Positions 1 through 8,280 are shown, counted from the first letter of the stretch. The stretch: DNA of 64,000 nt from Devosia sp. 2618 (GCF_040546815.1 NZ_JBEPOO010000001.1:2108001-2172000); one strand, 5' to 3'. The notes: generated by a model not told the origin, from the sequence alone. Translations and numbers: made by a program.

Positions 1-303
1 GTCTGGAAGGACGAAAAGCCGGTTTATGGCCGCCTGTTCCAGACGCCGTTCTCGGACAAGATCCGCAACGAAGTGGGCATCCCCACGATCGCTGTCGGTG
101 CCATTTCCGAGGCCGACCACGCCAATTCGATCATTGCCGCCGGTCGTGCAGATCTCTGCGCCGTGGCCCGTCCACATCTGGCCGATCCAAGCTGGCTGTT
201 GCACGAGACCGCAAAGATCGGCATCAAGTCGGTTGCCTGGCCAAAGCAGTACTATTCCGCCAAGGCGCAGTACGAAAACAATCTGGCGCGGGCAGGTAAA
301 TGA
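1..303 (+). CDS. C-terminal end of flavin oxidoreductase (anthraniloyl-CoA/salicylyl-CoA monooxygenase-reductase type), partial
   Basis: Only the last 100 residues are inside the window; the reading frame is open from base 1 to the TGA at 301-303. The segment looks like the C-terminal part of an Old Yellow Enzyme-like TIM barrel: TIAVGAIS followed by [18 protein letters not shown] matches the late FMN-phosphate-binding strands of NADH:flavin oxidoreductases. The closest family I recall is the two-domain 2-aminobenzoyl-CoA monooxygenase/reductase, annotated in many genomes as bifunctional salicylyl-CoA 5-hydroxylase/oxidoreductase. In that family an N-terminal flavin monooxygenase domain precedes this barrel, but that domain would lie upstream and cannot be seen. 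The next gene starts within the stop codon (ATGA), so they are translationally coupled. An alternative is a stand-alone 2,4-dienoyl-CoA reductase-like enzyme. Confidence 0.72.
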   Translation, partial: VWKDEKPVYGRLFQTPFSDKIRNEVGIPTIAVGAISEADHANSIIAAGRADLCAVARPHLADPSWLLHETAKIGIKSVAWPKQYYSAKAQYENNLARAGK

Positions 304-1091
304 GCCAAGACAACAAGCTGACCGGTCGCCACGCTTTGGTGACCGGCGCTTCGGGCGGGATCGGACAGGCTGTTGTTCGCAAGCTGATCGGCGAAGGCGC
401 GTCGGTGACCCTTGCCGGTCGCCAGCGCGAGCGCCTCGAGACTTTCGCGGCCACCCTGCCTGCCGCGCAGGTCAAGATCGTCGATGGTTTTGACGTCACC
501 GACTTCGACAAGATCGCGGCAGGTGTGGCAGCAACCCGTCAGGGCTTTGGCCCGGTCGATATCCTGATCAACAATGCCGGCGAGGCGCCCAGCGCCCCGT
601 TCGACAAGATGACCCCAGACTTCTGGAACAAGGTCATCGCCACCGATCTTACCAGCGTTTTCCTCGTCACCCAGGCCGTTCTGGGGGACATCAAGGCCTA
701 TGGCGCGGGCGGCCGCATCATCAATATCGCCTCGACGGCGGGGCTGATCGGCTATCGCTATGTCAGCGCCTATGCGGCGGCAAAGCATGGTGTGGTGGGT
801 CTCACCCGCTCGCTGGCCCTTGAACTGGCCCGCACCGGTATTACCGTCAACGCGGTGTGCCCGGGCTTTACCGATACGCCGCTGATCGCGCGGGCCGTTG
901 AAGCCATTGTTGGCAAGACAGGGCGCAGCGACAGCGAAACGCGGGCCGAGTTGGCCAAGGCCAATCCTCAGGGGCGTCTCGTTGACCCCGATGAAGTGGC
1001 CGACACCGTGCTCTGGCTGGCTTTGCCCAGCGCATCCGCAATCACCGGCCAGGCCATCGCGGTCGCCGGTGGCGAAGTTATGACCGGCTGA
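300..1091 (+). CDS. SDR family NAD(P)-dependent oxidoreductase (aromatic CoA operon)
   Basis: A 263-residue classical short-chain dehydrogenase/reductase. The cofactor motif TGASGGIG is at residues 15-22, NNAG at 91-94, catalytic Ser at about 145 and the YxxxK pair at Tyr158/Lys162. Length and motifs are complete, so the enzyme should be active. The ATG overlaps the stop of the flavin oxidoreductase (ATGA), and a thioesterase follows 14 bases downstream. In this setting it would oxidise a hydroxyacyl-CoA intermediate formed after ring reduction; the substrate is inferred from context only. It is one of two SDRs in the first 5 kb. Confidence 0.88.
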   Translation: MSQDNKLTGRHALVTGASGGIGQAVVRKLIGEGASVTLAGRQRERLETFAATLPAAQVKIVDGFDVTDFDKIAAGVAATRQGFGPVDILINNAGEAPSAPFDKMTPDFWNKVIATDLTSVFLVTQAVLGDIKAYGAGGRIINIASTAGLIGYRYVSAYAAAKHGVVGLTRSLALELARTGITVNAVCPGFTDTPLIARAVEAIVGKTGRSDSETRAELAKANPQGRLVDPDEVADTVLWLALPSASAITGQAIAVAGGEVMTG

Positions 1092-1105
1092 ACAGCGGAG
1101 TTTTC

Positions 1106-1519
1106 ATGCCCTATACCCATTCCAAGCCCCTGCGTTTCGGCGACTGCGACCTGACCGGCATCGCCTACCATCCGGCCTATTTCTCCATGCTGGTCGACGT
1201 CAACGAGGCCATGTTCGCCTCGTTCGGCGTCACCTGGAAAGAGCTGATGTATGAGCGCAAGATGGGCCTGCCCACCGTGACCATGAATGTCGAGTTCAAG
1301 CGCCCGTCCACTTATGGTGACGTGCTCGATTTCGCCGTTCATGTCCGCAATATCGGTCGCGCATCGCTGGACCTTGAAACCGTCGTCACCGTGCGTGACG
1401 AGGTCATCTGGACCATCAAGCAGCGGATCGTCGCGACCTCAACCGTCGACCACAAATCACACCCCTGGCCGGATGATGTCCGCGCCGGACTTACGCGTTA
1501 TCTGGAGCCAGTAGCATGA
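1106..1519 (+). CDS. acyl-CoA thioesterase, 4-hydroxybenzoyl-CoA thioesterase-like
   Basis: A 137-residue single hot-dog domain. The N-terminal FGDCDLTGIAYHPAYF stretch (about residues 11-26) is the active-site region of the 4-hydroxybenzoyl-CoA thioesterase/YbgC family, in which the Asp after the RFGD-like motif is catalytic. The family hydrolyses aryl- or acyl-CoA thioesters in the cytoplasm. An RBS-like ggag (1095-1098) precedes the ATG. The stop overlaps the start of the Rid-family gene (ATGA at 1516-1519). In this operon it could release a ring-hydroxylated or ring-reduced acid from CoA; the precise substrate is not visible. Confidence 0.88.
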   Translation: MPYTHSKPLRFGDCDLTGIAYHPAYFSMLVDVNEAMFASFGVTWKELMYERKMGLPTVTMNVEFKRPSTYGDVLDFAVHVRNIGRASLDLETVVTVRDEVIWTIKQRIVATSTVDHKSHPWPDDVRAGLTRYLEPVA

Positions 1520-1914
1520 CCCATCAGACCATCCAGCCCGAAGGCTGGGCAAAGCCCATCGGCTATTCCAACGGTATTTCGGCACGTGGCCGCATCGTGC
1601 AGGTCGGCGGTCAGGTTGGCTGGGACGAAAACTGCGAGTTCCAGTCCGACGACTTCGTAGATCAGGTACGCCAGACGCTCAAGAACGTTGTCGACGTGCT
1701 GACGGCGGCCGATGCCAAGCCCGAGCATATCATCCAGATGACGTGGTATTTCACCGATCGTCACGCCTACAAATCCCGTATGAAGGAAGTGGGCGCCGCC
1801 TATCGCGACACCATCGGCCGTCACTTCCCGCCAATGGCTGCCGTTCAGGTCGTTGCGCTGATGGAAGACCGCGCCAAGATCGAAATCCAGGTGCTCGCCG
1901 TCGTTCCTGAATAA
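1516..1914 (+). CDS. Rid (YjgF/YER057c/UK114) family protein
   Basis: A 132-residue Rid-family protein. It has the conserved glycine-rich VQVGGQVGWD strand near residues 31-40 and the C-terminal KIEIQVLAVVP strand. RidA proteins hydrolyse reactive enamines and imines. The Arg found in archetypal RidA (R105 in Salmonella) is not evident before KIEIQ: the preceding residues are VVALMEDRA. This looks like one of the divergent Rid subgroups rather than housekeeping RidA. It overlaps the thioesterase by ATGA and is the last gene of the operon; its stop abuts the convergent MarR gene. An amino-substituted cyclohexene intermediate of an aminobenzoyl-CoA pathway would be a logical substrate, which is inference. 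Confidence 0.9.
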   Translation: MTHQTIQPEGWAKPIGYSNGISARGRIVQVGGQVGWDENCEFQSDDFVDQVRQTLKNVVDVLTAADAKPEHIIQMTWYFTDRHAYKSRMKEVGAAYRDTIGRHFPPMAAVQVVALMEDRAKIEIQVLAVVPE

Positions 1915-2415
1915 CTAATCCAGCGACCGGCGGACGGACGTCTTGAGCTTTTGCAAAAGAGCTTGAAGTGAACGGATGTCCGCCGGTGCGAGATCCTTGG
2001 TCAGATCGCGAATCCAGGCCTCATTGGCCTCTGCCATCTGGGCAAACTTGGTGCGCCCCTCTGCCGTCATCTGCACGATGTTTTCGCGGCGGTCATCGGG
2101 GTTCTGATTGCGCACGATCAGCCCATCTTCGATCAGACGCTTGATCACCGACGTGATGTTGCCCGGCGAAACCATCAGCCGCTGCGACAATTCCCCTAGA
2201 ATGAGCCCGTCCGGCACGCGATAGAGCTGGGACAAGATATCGAAGCGCGGAAACGTCACGTCGAACTGGTTCTGCAGTTTGCTGCGGACGTCGTTTTCGA
2301 TCAGTCGCGTCACGCTGAACAGGCGCAGCCATAGCCGCAATTCATCATGATGGTCGTCTGGCGCGTCGGTAATCTTGGTTTCGGCGTCGATCCAGATCCG
2401 GGATTGTTCGCTCAC
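1915..2415 (-). CDS. MarR family transcriptional regulator (aromatic module)
   Basis: A 166-residue MarR-type winged-helix repressor. The ARLF-like dimerisation helix RLWLRLFSVTRLIE is near residues 27-40, the recognition region GELSQRLMVSPGNITSVIKR near 74-93, and the wing around DDRRENIVQMT. Proteins of this family usually repress catabolic genes and are released by aromatic acids or their CoA esters. It is convergent with the Rid gene (stops at 1914/1915) and divergent from the cupin gene. A plausible minus-strand promoter (TTGTTT, 16 bp, TAATCT) contains the TTTAGGTGTCAA motif in its spacer, suggesting autoregulation. The ATG at 2415 gives a normal MarR length. Confidence 0.9.
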   Translation of the reverse strand: MSEQSRIWIDAETKITDAPDDHHDELRLWLRLFSVTRLIENDVRSKLQNQFDVTFPRFDILSQLYRVPDGLILGELSQRLMVSPGNITSVIKRLIEDGLIVRNQNPDDRRENIVQMTAEGRTKFAQMAEANEAWIRDLTKDLAPADIRSLQALLQKLKTSVRRSLD

Positions 2416-2485
2416 GGCTTTGGCCCCCTATTTGCCCACTGTGTTATGCTAGCCGGGGCCCTGTCGCAAGGACGCCGACCACCTC

Positions 2486-2513
2486 AGATTACTTGACACC
2501 TAAACTAAAACAA
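2486..2513. promoter_or_regulatory. Divergent promoter region with TTGACACCTAAAC operator-like motif
   Basis: On the minus strand TTGTTT (complement of 2508-2513) and TAATCT (complement of 2486-2491) are 16 bp apart and point into the MarR gene. TTGACACCTAAAC (2493-2505) lies in that spacer and recurs with one change at 9884-9896. On the plus strand TTGACA (2493-2498) could also serve as a -35 for the cupin operon, with a poor -10 (ATACCA, 2517-2522). Its role as operator is inferred from position and recurrence. Confidence 0.5.
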
Positions 2514-2568
2514 CCGATACCAGAGGGGTGGCGGGAGCGAGCTCGCCGAGCAAATTGGAGGATGCATC

Positions 2569-2994
2569 ATGGCCGATCAGGTCAAAGCTGTTGTGACGCG
2601 CAAGGGGCATGAACATACCGGGACGGCACAGTCCGGCGGGTGCATTCGCGTCACCGGTGTTGGTTCGAGCCACACCCCTGCCACCAAGATCTGGTTCGGC
2701 AAGGTGAGCAACGATCCGGGCTACCGTTCCCTGCCCCACCACCACGGCGAAGCTGAAACCGGCGGCTATGTCCTCAAGGGCAAGGCACGCATCTATTTCG
2801 GCGAAAACTACAGCGAATATCTCGATATGGAAGAAGGCGACTTCGTCTTCGTGCCACCACACTGGCCACATGTGGAAGTGAACATGTCGACCACCGAAGA
2901 CCTGGTCTGGCTCACCACCCGCACACCCGACAATATCGTCGTCAACCTGCCAGACGTCGACGACTCGACCCTGGTCGGCTTTGCGCGTGCATAG
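2569..2994 (+). CDS. single-domain cupin protein
   Basis: A 141-residue cupin. Metal ligands are visible: PHHHGEAE at residues 56-63 gives the HxH..E cluster of motif 1, and PPHWPHVEVN (97-105) gives the histidine of motif 2. One beta-barrel of this size may be a small dioxygenase, an isomerase or a sugar/aromatic-acid binding protein; I cannot name the reaction. It is the first gene of a three-gene plus-strand operon with an FAH hydrolase (3-base gap) and an SDR. The RBS is ggagg at 2556-2560. It is clearly shorter than a two-domain gentisate dioxygenase (about 340 residues), so it should not be called one. Confidence 0.85.
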   Translation: MADQVKAVVTRKGHEHTGTAQSGGCIRVTGVGSSHTPATKIWFGKVSNDPGYRSLPHHHGEAETGGYVLKGKARIYFGENYSEYLDMEEGDFVFVPPHWPHVEVNMSTTEDLVWLTTRTPDNIVVNLPDVDDSTLVGFARA

Positions 2995-2997
2995 ACT

Positions 2998-3846
2998 ATG
3001 AAACTGCTGCGATACGGCCCCAAGGGCTCTGAAAAGCCGGCTCTGCTCGATGCTGGCGGCGTAATCCGCGATCTGAGCGGCACTGTCGATGATATTGCCG
3101 GCGCCGTGCTGTCGCCCGAGGGTCTGGCGCGGGTTGCCGCGCTCGATCCCGCGACGCTCCCCACCCTCCCCGAGGGCCGTATCGGCGCCTGCGTGGGTCG
3201 TGTCGGCAAGTTCATCTGCGTCGGTCTCAATTATGCCGACCACGCCAAGGAAACCGGCAAGGCGCCACCTGAAGAGCCCATCCTCTTCATGAAGGCGACC
3301 ACCGCCATCAATGGCCCCAATGACGACGTGGAAATTCCACGCGGCTCCAAAAAGGCCGATTGGGAAGTCGAACTCGGCGTCGTCATCGGCAGCCGCGCCA
3401 AATATGTCAGCGAAGCTGATGCCCTCGCCCATGTTGCAGGCTATTGCCTGATCAACGACGTGTCCGAACGCGCCTTCCAGTCCGAGCGCGGCGGTCAGTG
3501 GACCAAGGGCAAGAGCCACGACACCTTTGGGCCAATCGGCCCATGGCTGGTGACGCGCGACGAGGTCGCCGATCCGCAAAATCTCGGCCTGTGGCTCGAT
3601 GTCGATGGCGTTCGTCGCCAGACCGGCAACACCAACACCATGATTTTCACCGTGGCGCATCTGGTCAGCTACATCAGCCAGTTCATGACCCTTGAGCCCG
3701 GCGACGTAATCGCCACCGGCACCCCACCGGGCGTAGGCATGGGCATCAAGCCAGAGCCGATCTTCCTGCGCGAAGGTCAGGTTATCACGCTGGGTATCGA
3801 CGGTCTGGGCAGCCAGCGTCAGCTCACCATTGCGGCAGGAGCATAG
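2998..3846 (+). CDS. fumarylacetoacetate hydrolase family protein (2,4-diketo-acid hydrolase type)
   Basis: A 282-residue FAH-fold hydrolase. Diagnostic segments are GKFICVGLNYADHA, the metal-binding DWEVELGVVIG, INDVSERAFQ, and the C-terminal GDVIATGTPPGVGMG. The family cleaves C-C bonds of acylpyruvates or 2,4-diketo acids with Mg2+. The GQWTKGKSHDTFGPIGPWLV segment is, as I remember it, typical of the 2,4-diketo-3-deoxy-L-fuconate/rhamnonate hydrolase branch; fumarylpyruvate hydrolase (gentisate pathway) is the main alternative and would suit the aromatic neighbours. It sits between the cupin gene and an SDR gene with gaps of 3 bases. Confidence 0.88.
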   Translation: MKLLRYGPKGSEKPALLDAGGVIRDLSGTVDDIAGAVLSPEGLARVAALDPATLPTLPEGRIGACVGRVGKFICVGLNYADHAKETGKAPPEEPILFMKATTAINGPNDDVEIPRGSKKADWEVELGVVIGSRAKYVSEADALAHVAGYCLINDVSERAFQSERGGQWTKGKSHDTFGPIGPWLVTRDEVADPQNLGLWLDVDGVRRQTGNTNTMIFTVAHLVSYISQFMTLEPGDVIATGTPPGVGMGIKPEPIFLREGQVITLGIDGLGSQRQLTIAAGA

Positions 3847-3849
3847 AAT

Positions 3850-4632
3850 ATGACGAAGCTCGAAGGTAAACTTGCGATTGTTACTGGCGGCGCACGCGGT
3901 CAGGGCGAGGCGGAAGCCCGACTGCTCGCGCGGAATGGCGCTGCCGTCATCATCGCCGACGTGCTCGATGCCGAAGGCGTTGCGCTGGCGCAGGCGCTGA
4001 CCGATGAAGGTCTTGCGGCGAAATTCATCCATCTCGATGTAACCAGCGAACAGAGCTGGGCCGACACGGTGGCGCTGGCGCGGGACTGGCAGGGCCGTGT
4101 CGATATCCTCGTCAACAATGCCGGTATCATCAATCGCACCACGGTTGAGAGCACCGCGCTCGACGCCTGGGAACGCGTACTCAAGGTCAACCTGACCGGC
4201 GCCTTCCTCGGCATCCAGGCTGTGAGCCCGCTGATGGCGGAAAAGGGTGGCGGCGCCATCGTCAACATCTCGTCCAATAGCGGCTTTTCGGGCCATTACG
4301 ACCCAGCCTACACCGCCAGCAAGTGGGGCCTGCGCGGCCTGACCCGCAGCGCGGCGATGGAATATGTCGGCAAGGGTATCCGCGTCAACGCGATCTGCCC
4401 CGGTCTCGTGGTCACCGGCCTCAATGCCAGTAGCCCACACCTGGCGCCCATGATCGGCATCACGCCGATGAAGCGCAGCGGCAAGCCGGAAGAAATCGCC
4501 GAACTGGTGCTGTTCCTCGTCTCCGACACGTCCAGCTTCATCACAGGCGAAGACTTCGTCATCGATGGCGGCTTCACCGCCGGTGCCGCCTATCGGCACG
4601 TGGCGAGCGAAACCGGCATCTATAAAGACTAA
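3850..4632 (+). CDS. SDR family oxidoreductase
   Basis: A 260-residue classical SDR with a TGGARGQG cofactor motif at residues 12-19, NNAG at 89-92, Ser141/142 and Tyr154-Lys158. Asp at the end of strand 2 (IIAD, about residue 37) favours NAD+ over NADP+. It follows the FAH hydrolase by 3 bases and ends the operon. With an FAH-type 2,4-diketo acid hydrolase, an SDR could be the 2-keto-3-deoxy acid 4-dehydrogenase that makes its substrate; this pairing is known in L-rhamnose/L-fucose oxidative pathways and is inference here. It is convergent with the dppF-like gene. Confidence 0.87.
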   Translation: MTKLEGKLAIVTGGARGQGEAEARLLARNGAAVIIADVLDAEGVALAQALTDEGLAAKFIHLDVTSEQSWADTVALARDWQGRVDILVNNAGIINRTTVESTALDAWERVLKVNLTGAFLGIQAVSPLMAEKGGGAIVNISSNSGFSGHYDPAYTASKWGLRGLTRSAAMEYVGKGIRVNAICPGLVVTGLNASSPHLAPMIGITPMKRSGKPEEIAELVLFLVSDTSSFITGEDFVIDGGFTAGAAYRHVASETGIYKD

Positions 4633-4646
4633 GCGACTTTCGGTGC

Positions 4647-4670
4647 GGCGGCGTGATCGATCACGCCGCC
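4647..4670. terminator. 24-bp perfect palindrome between convergent operons
   Basis: Two 12-base arms GGCGGCGTGATC/GATCACGCCGCC form a perfect palindrome that covers the last codons and the stop of the minus-strand ATPase gene, 15 bases after the SDR stop. It would fold in transcripts from either side and probably acts as a bidirectional terminator or 3' stabiliser. No clear T-tract follows on either strand. Confidence 0.55.
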
Positions 4671-5476
4671 AACCAGCCTGTCCCGACCACGGGCAGCGGA
4701 ATGGCGTCGATCAGGGCACGCGTATAGGCGTGCTGCGGCGCTGCGAACACGGTCTCGCACGGCCCCTCCTCGACCACCACACCACCATTGAGCACATAGA
4801 CCCGGTTGCACAGCGCGCGGATGACCGAGAGGTCATGGCTGATGAAGGCCAGCGCCATGCCGATCTCGGCGCACAGCTCCTTGAGCAGCACCAGCACGCG
4901 CGCCTGCGTGGACACGTCCTGCCCCGAAACGATCTCGTCAGCCAGTACGAATTTGGGCTTGAGCATCACCGCGCGGGCAATGCCGACGCGCTGGCGCTGG
5001 CCGCCCGACAATTCATGCGGATAGCGCGCCAGCACAGCCAGAGGCAAACCCACTCGATCCAGCACCGCTGCAACAGCCGCATCGGCCGCCGTCTGGCTGC
5101 TTGCAACGCCATGCAGCATCATTGGGCGCGTCAGGATGGTGCGGATGGTGTGGCGCGGATTGAGCGAACTCATCGGGTCCTGAAAGATCATCTGCATCTG
5201 CCGCCGCAGCGACAGCGCCCCCGCAGGCTGCGCATCGAGCGGATGACCCGCATAGAGCACTTCGCCTTCGGTTGCCGGCACCAGTCCGAGCAAAGCCCGG
5301 CCAAGCGTCGACTTACCTGACCCGGACTCCCCGACAATGCCGACGATTTCGCCGGCGTTGATATGAATATCGACGCCGCGCAGCACGCGGGTCGCGCCAT
5401 TGGTCGGGCCCCAGAGCGAGCGCCGCGCGGCATAGTCCACCACGAGGCCGCGTGTTTCCACCAAGGTCTCAGCCAT
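4661..5476 (-). CDS. peptide/nickel-type ABC importer ATP-binding protein (DppF-like)
   Basis: A 271-residue ABC ATPase with Walker [10 protein letters not shown], signature [14 protein letters not shown] and switch His in FISHDLSV. Walker B is the variant FVLADEIVSGQD instead of the usual [10 protein letters not shown] place the start at ATG 5476 because GGAG lies 7 bases upstream and the start overlaps the DppD-like stop (ATGGCTGA). An upstream ATG at 5488 is possible. It is the last gene of the dpp-type operon 9810-4661 and would pair with the DppD-like ATPase in a heterodimer driving import. The C-terminal Cys-rich tail seen in longer Opp ATPases is absent. Confidence 0.92.
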   Translation of the reverse strand: MAETLVETRGLVVDYAARRSLWGPTNGATRVLRGVDIHINAGEIVGIVGESGSGKSTLGRALLGLVPATEGEVLYAGHPLDAQPAGALSLRRQMQMIFQDPMSSLNPRHTIRTILTRPMMLHGVASSQTAADAAVAAVLDRVGLPLAVLARYPHELSGGQRQRVGIARAVMLKPKFVLADEIVSGQDVSTQARVLVLLKELCAEIGMALAFISHDLSVIRALCNRVYVLNGGVVVEEGPCETVFAAPQHAYTRALIDAIPLPVVGTGWLAA

Positions 5477-6344
5477 GACGGGCTCCATCAAATTGGGTGA
5501 TCTCGGCACGACAAGCGGCAATCACCGCATCATCGATTGGCTTGAGCCCCGCGGCCGGATCGTCATAGCGCGGGCTCGCGGCCAGTAGCGCGCGGGTGTA
5601 GGCGTGGTGCGGGTTGTTAAAGATCGCCTCGGCCGTCCCCTGCTCCATGACTTTGCCCTGAAACAGCAGCGTGACCTCGTCGCAGATCTGCGCCACGACG
5701 CCGAGGTCGTGCGTCACGAACACCACCGCCGTACCATGCTCGGCCTGCAGGCGCTTGAGCAGCTGCAGCACCTGCTTTTGCACCGTCGCGTCGAGCGCCG
5801 TCGTCGGCTCGTCAGCGATCAGCAGTTTGGGTTCGATGGCAAAGGCCGCCGCGATCAGCACGCGCTGGCGCATGCCGCCCGACAGATGATGCGGAAACAG
5901 ACCCATGACCCGCTCAGGATCGCGGATAGCGACATGGTCGAGCAGTTCGAGCCCACGCGCCCAGGCGGCCTTGGAACTCATGCCCTTCCACATGCGCAAG
6001 CTATCGGTCAGCTGATCGCCGATGCGCCGCCCAGGATTGAGCGCCGTTAACGGGTCCTGCGGTATCAGCGCCAGTTGCGAGCCGATCAGAATGCGCTTTT
6101 CGCGCTCGGGCATGCGCACCAGATCGTTGGCGCCGAGCATGACGCTGCCGCCCGTCACCACCACGCCACCCGAGACGATGCCGAGGATGATCTTGCTGAT
6201 GGTGGACTTGCCGGCGCCACTTTCGCCGACCAGTCCGTGGATGGTGCCGCTTTCGACGCGGAGCGATACGTCACGCAGGATAGGCTTGCCGTCGCGTCGG
6301 GAGACGGCACTGAGATTGTCCATGGAAAGAAGGGGCTGGCTCAT
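5469..6344 (-). CDS. peptide/nickel-type ABC importer ATP-binding protein (DppD-like)
   Basis: A 291-residue ABC ATPase with Walker A GESGAGKST, signature [14 protein letters not shown], Walker [13 protein letters not shown] and switch FVTHDLGV. It is the first of two ATPase genes, as is usual in Dpp/Opp operons. The start overlaps the upstream permease stop and the stop overlaps the next ATPase start, so the whole block is translationally coupled. Q-loop and D-loop positions look normal, so the pair should be functional. The transported solute cannot be read from the ATPases. Confidence 0.93.
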   Translation of the reverse strand: MSQPLLSMDNLSAVSRRDGKPILRDVSLRVESGTIHGLVGESGAGKSTISKIILGIVSGGVVVTGGSVMLGANDLVRMPEREKRILIGSQLALIPQDPLTALNPGRRIGDQLTDSLRMWKGMSSKAAWARGLELLDHVAIRDPERVMGLFPHHLSGGMRQRVLIAAAFAIEPKLLIADEPTTALDATVQKQVLQLLKRLQAEHGTAVVFVTHDLGVVAQICDEVTLLFQGKVMEQGTAEAIFNNPHHAYTRALLAASPRYDDPAAGLKPIDDAVIAACRAEITQFDGARHG

Positions 6345-7228
6345 CGCTGCATCACCGGATCAAGGCTGCGGCGCAAGCCGGCACCCAGTTGATTGAAGGC
6401 CAACACCGTGGCCAGCAGACCCGTCAGTGGCAGCGCAAACACCCACCACGCCTGATAGATAATGCCACGCCCCTGCGCTATCATCCCGCCCCAAGTGGGG
6501 GTATCGGACGACACTGAGAGCCCCACGAAAGACAGGATCGCCTCGATGACGACGGCGAGACCCAGTTCCAGCGTAAACAGCCCCAGCACAACCCAGAGCA
6601 CGTTGGGCAGGATTTCACCGGCCAAAATCCCAATGCGGGAAAAGCCCAGCACCTGGCTGGCGGTCACATAATCCGCCTGCCGTTGCGCCATGGTTTCGGC
6701 GCGCACGACGCGGGCAAAGCGCGTCCAGTCGATGATCGCGATAGCAAAGATCACCGAATGGATGCCCGACCCCAGAATGGCGACGATCAGGATCGAGAGC
6801 AGGACAGCGGGGAACGCCATCCAGATTTCGATCAGTCGCGAAATGACGGCATCGACCCAGCCACCGAAATAGCCAGCCAGCAGGCCGACAAATGTGCCGA
6901 CTACCGCCGCAATGGTCGCGGCGATAAAGGCCACGGTCAGCGCCGTGCGCGTGCCGTGGATGAAGCGCGATAGGACATCGCGACCCAGATCATCGGTGCC
7001 CAGCCAATAGCCGGGCTCGGTGCCAGCCATGCCCGCTGGAGGCAATGAACCCAGCATCAAATCCTGCGCCAGCGGATCATGCGGCGCGATAATGTCGGCG
7101 CCGAGCGCAAGCACGATGAGGAACAGGATGAAGCCACCGCCGACGATGACCTTGGGGTCACTGAGGGCCGCGCGAAGCGCGGGTTGCCAGCTGCGCCGTG
7201 GTGCCGTTGCGAGGGAGGTGTCAACCAT
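6341..7228 (-). CDS. ABC importer permease (DppC-like)
   Basis: A 295-residue inner-membrane permease of the BPD_transp_1 family. A first TM helix (VIVGGGFILFLIVLALGADI) is followed by the DppC hallmark GTDDLGRDVLSR and by the EAA-loop region around SQVLGFSRIGILAGEILPN that contacts the ATPase. About six TM helices are evident. The ATG at 7228 overlaps the DppB-like stop (ATGGTTGA). A longer frame starting with TTG at 7261 lies wholly inside the upstream gene and is rejected. Confidence 0.92.
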   Translation of the reverse strand: MVDTSLATAPRRSWQPALRAALSDPKVIVGGGFILFLIVLALGADIIAPHDPLAQDLMLGSLPPAGMAGTEPGYWLGTDDLGRDVLSRFIHGTRTALTVAFIAATIAAVVGTFVGLLAGYFGGWVDAVISRLIEIWMAFPAVLLSILIVAILGSGIHSVIFAIAIIDWTRFARVVRAETMAQRQADYVTASQVLGFSRIGILAGEILPNVLWVVLGLFTLELGLAVVIEAILSFVGLSVSSDTPTWGGMIAQGRGIIYQAWWVFALPLTGLLATVLAFNQLGAGLRRSLDPVMQR

Positions 7229-8225
7229 GGCGGAGCCGGGGATTGAAGGCGACAACGGCAAAATCCACGATGAGATTGATGAGAATGAAGATCACGCCGA
7301 ACATCAGCACGAGACCTTGAATGAGGGGGAAATCGCGGTTGATCACGGCGTCGATCGCCATGTTGCCAAGCCCCGGATAGGAGAAGATCTTTTCGACGAT
7401 CACCGTGCCGCCGATCAGGAAGGTGAATTGCACCCCTGTCAGTGCCAGCGTCGGGCCGATGGCATTGCGCATGGCTTCCGACAGGATCAGGCGCAATTCG
7501 CTCATGCCCTTGACCCGGGCAAGCGTCACATAATCCTGCATCATGGCTTCGCTCAGCGCCTCGCGCAACACGCGGGCAATGATGCCGGCCAACGGCAGCG
7601 CGAGCGCCAGTACCGGCATCGCCATGTGCCGCATGAGGTCGAGCGCCAGGTCAAAGCGCAACGTCACAAGCGACTCCAGCAGGCTGAACCCAGTCTTGAA
7701 GTCGGTCGGCAGCGACGGATTGATCCGCCCTGACAGCGGCAACACCGGCAGTGCGACGCCCAGCACCAGCACCAGTGCCAAAGCCCAGACAAATTCGGGA
7801 ATGGCCAACAGCAGGCCATTGACCCCATCGACCGCGCCTACCGCCCAATGGCGGCGCCACAGCGTGCCGATGATGGCGATGAAGCCACCGAGCGCCATCG
7901 CCACCACAAGGGCGGCCAGCGCCAGTTCGATGGTTGCCGGCAGGCGTTCGAGCAGCAGTTGCCCAACACCAATACGGCGCGAAATGGATGTGCCGAAGTC
8001 GCCCTGCAAAAGGCTACCGAGCCAGATCCAGAACTGGTTGAACAGCGACTGGTCCAGCCCATAGCTGGCGCGCAGGCGCACAATGTCTTCGGCCGTCGCG
8101 CCGGGGCCAATCATCATGGCGATGGGATCGCCCGGCGCCACCCGCAACAGCACGAAAACGACCACTGCCACGCCAAACAGCGTGATAGCGGCCATCCCTG
8201 CCCGTTTCGCAATCAGCCCGATCAT
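7221..8225 (-). CDS. ABC importer permease (DppB-like)
   Basis: A 334-residue permease. It begins with the typical DppB N-terminal TM helix and VLLRVAPGDP motif, then the periplasmic RASYGLDQSLFNQFWIW segment, four to five further helices, and the EAA-like VLREALSEAMMQDYVTLARVKGMS loop. The strong RBS GGAGGA lies about 7 bases before the ATG. It would form the transmembrane pore with the DppC-like protein. Between it and the binding-protein gene is an 11-bp-arm hairpin (8242-8274), probably reducing downstream expression relative to the binding protein. Confidence 0.93.
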   Translation of the reverse strand: MIGLIAKRAGMAAITLFGVAVVVFVLLRVAPGDPIAMMIGPGATAEDIVRLRASYGLDQSLFNQFWIWLGSLLQGDFGTSISRRIGVGQLLLERLPATIELALAALVVAMALGGFIAIIGTLWRRHWAVGAVDGVNGLLLAIPEFVWALALVLVLGVALPVLPLSGRINPSLPTDFKTGFSLLESLVTLRFDLALDLMRHMAMPVLALALPLAGIIARVLREALSEAMMQDYVTLARVKGMSELRLILSEAMRNAIGPTLALTGVQFTFLIGGTVIVEKIFSYPGLGNMAIDAVINRDFPLIQGLVLMFGVIFILINLIVDFAVVAFNPRLRHG

Positions 8226-8241
8226 AAAAATTCCTCCGGCA

Positions 8242-8274
8242 CTGTGGGGCGCAGCCGGTGGCCGCGCCCCACAG
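8242..8274 (-). other. Intercistronic hairpin between binding-protein and permease genes
   Basis: CTGTGGGGCGC and GCGCCCCACAG form an 11-bp stem with an 11-base loop, just after the binding-protein stop (8281) and before the permease RBS. No T-run follows directly, so it is more likely an mRNA stabiliser or partial attenuator than a full terminator. That is the usual arrangement for binding proteins expressed in excess of their permeases. Confidence 0.6.
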
Positions 8275-8280
8275 CCAAGA

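Noticed and set aside
2500..4599. Open minus-strand frame of 699 codons opposite the cupin, FAH and SDR genes
   Set aside because: It lies entirely antisense to three well-recognised genes, shows no family motifs, and is the usual by-product of GC-rich codon bias.
2998..4632. Assignment of the cupin-FAH-SDR trio to the gentisate pathway
   Set aside because: The cupin is far too small for gentisate 1,2-dioxygenase and the FAH segment pattern fits 2,4-diketo-3-deoxy sugar acid hydrolases at least as well, so no pathway is asserted.
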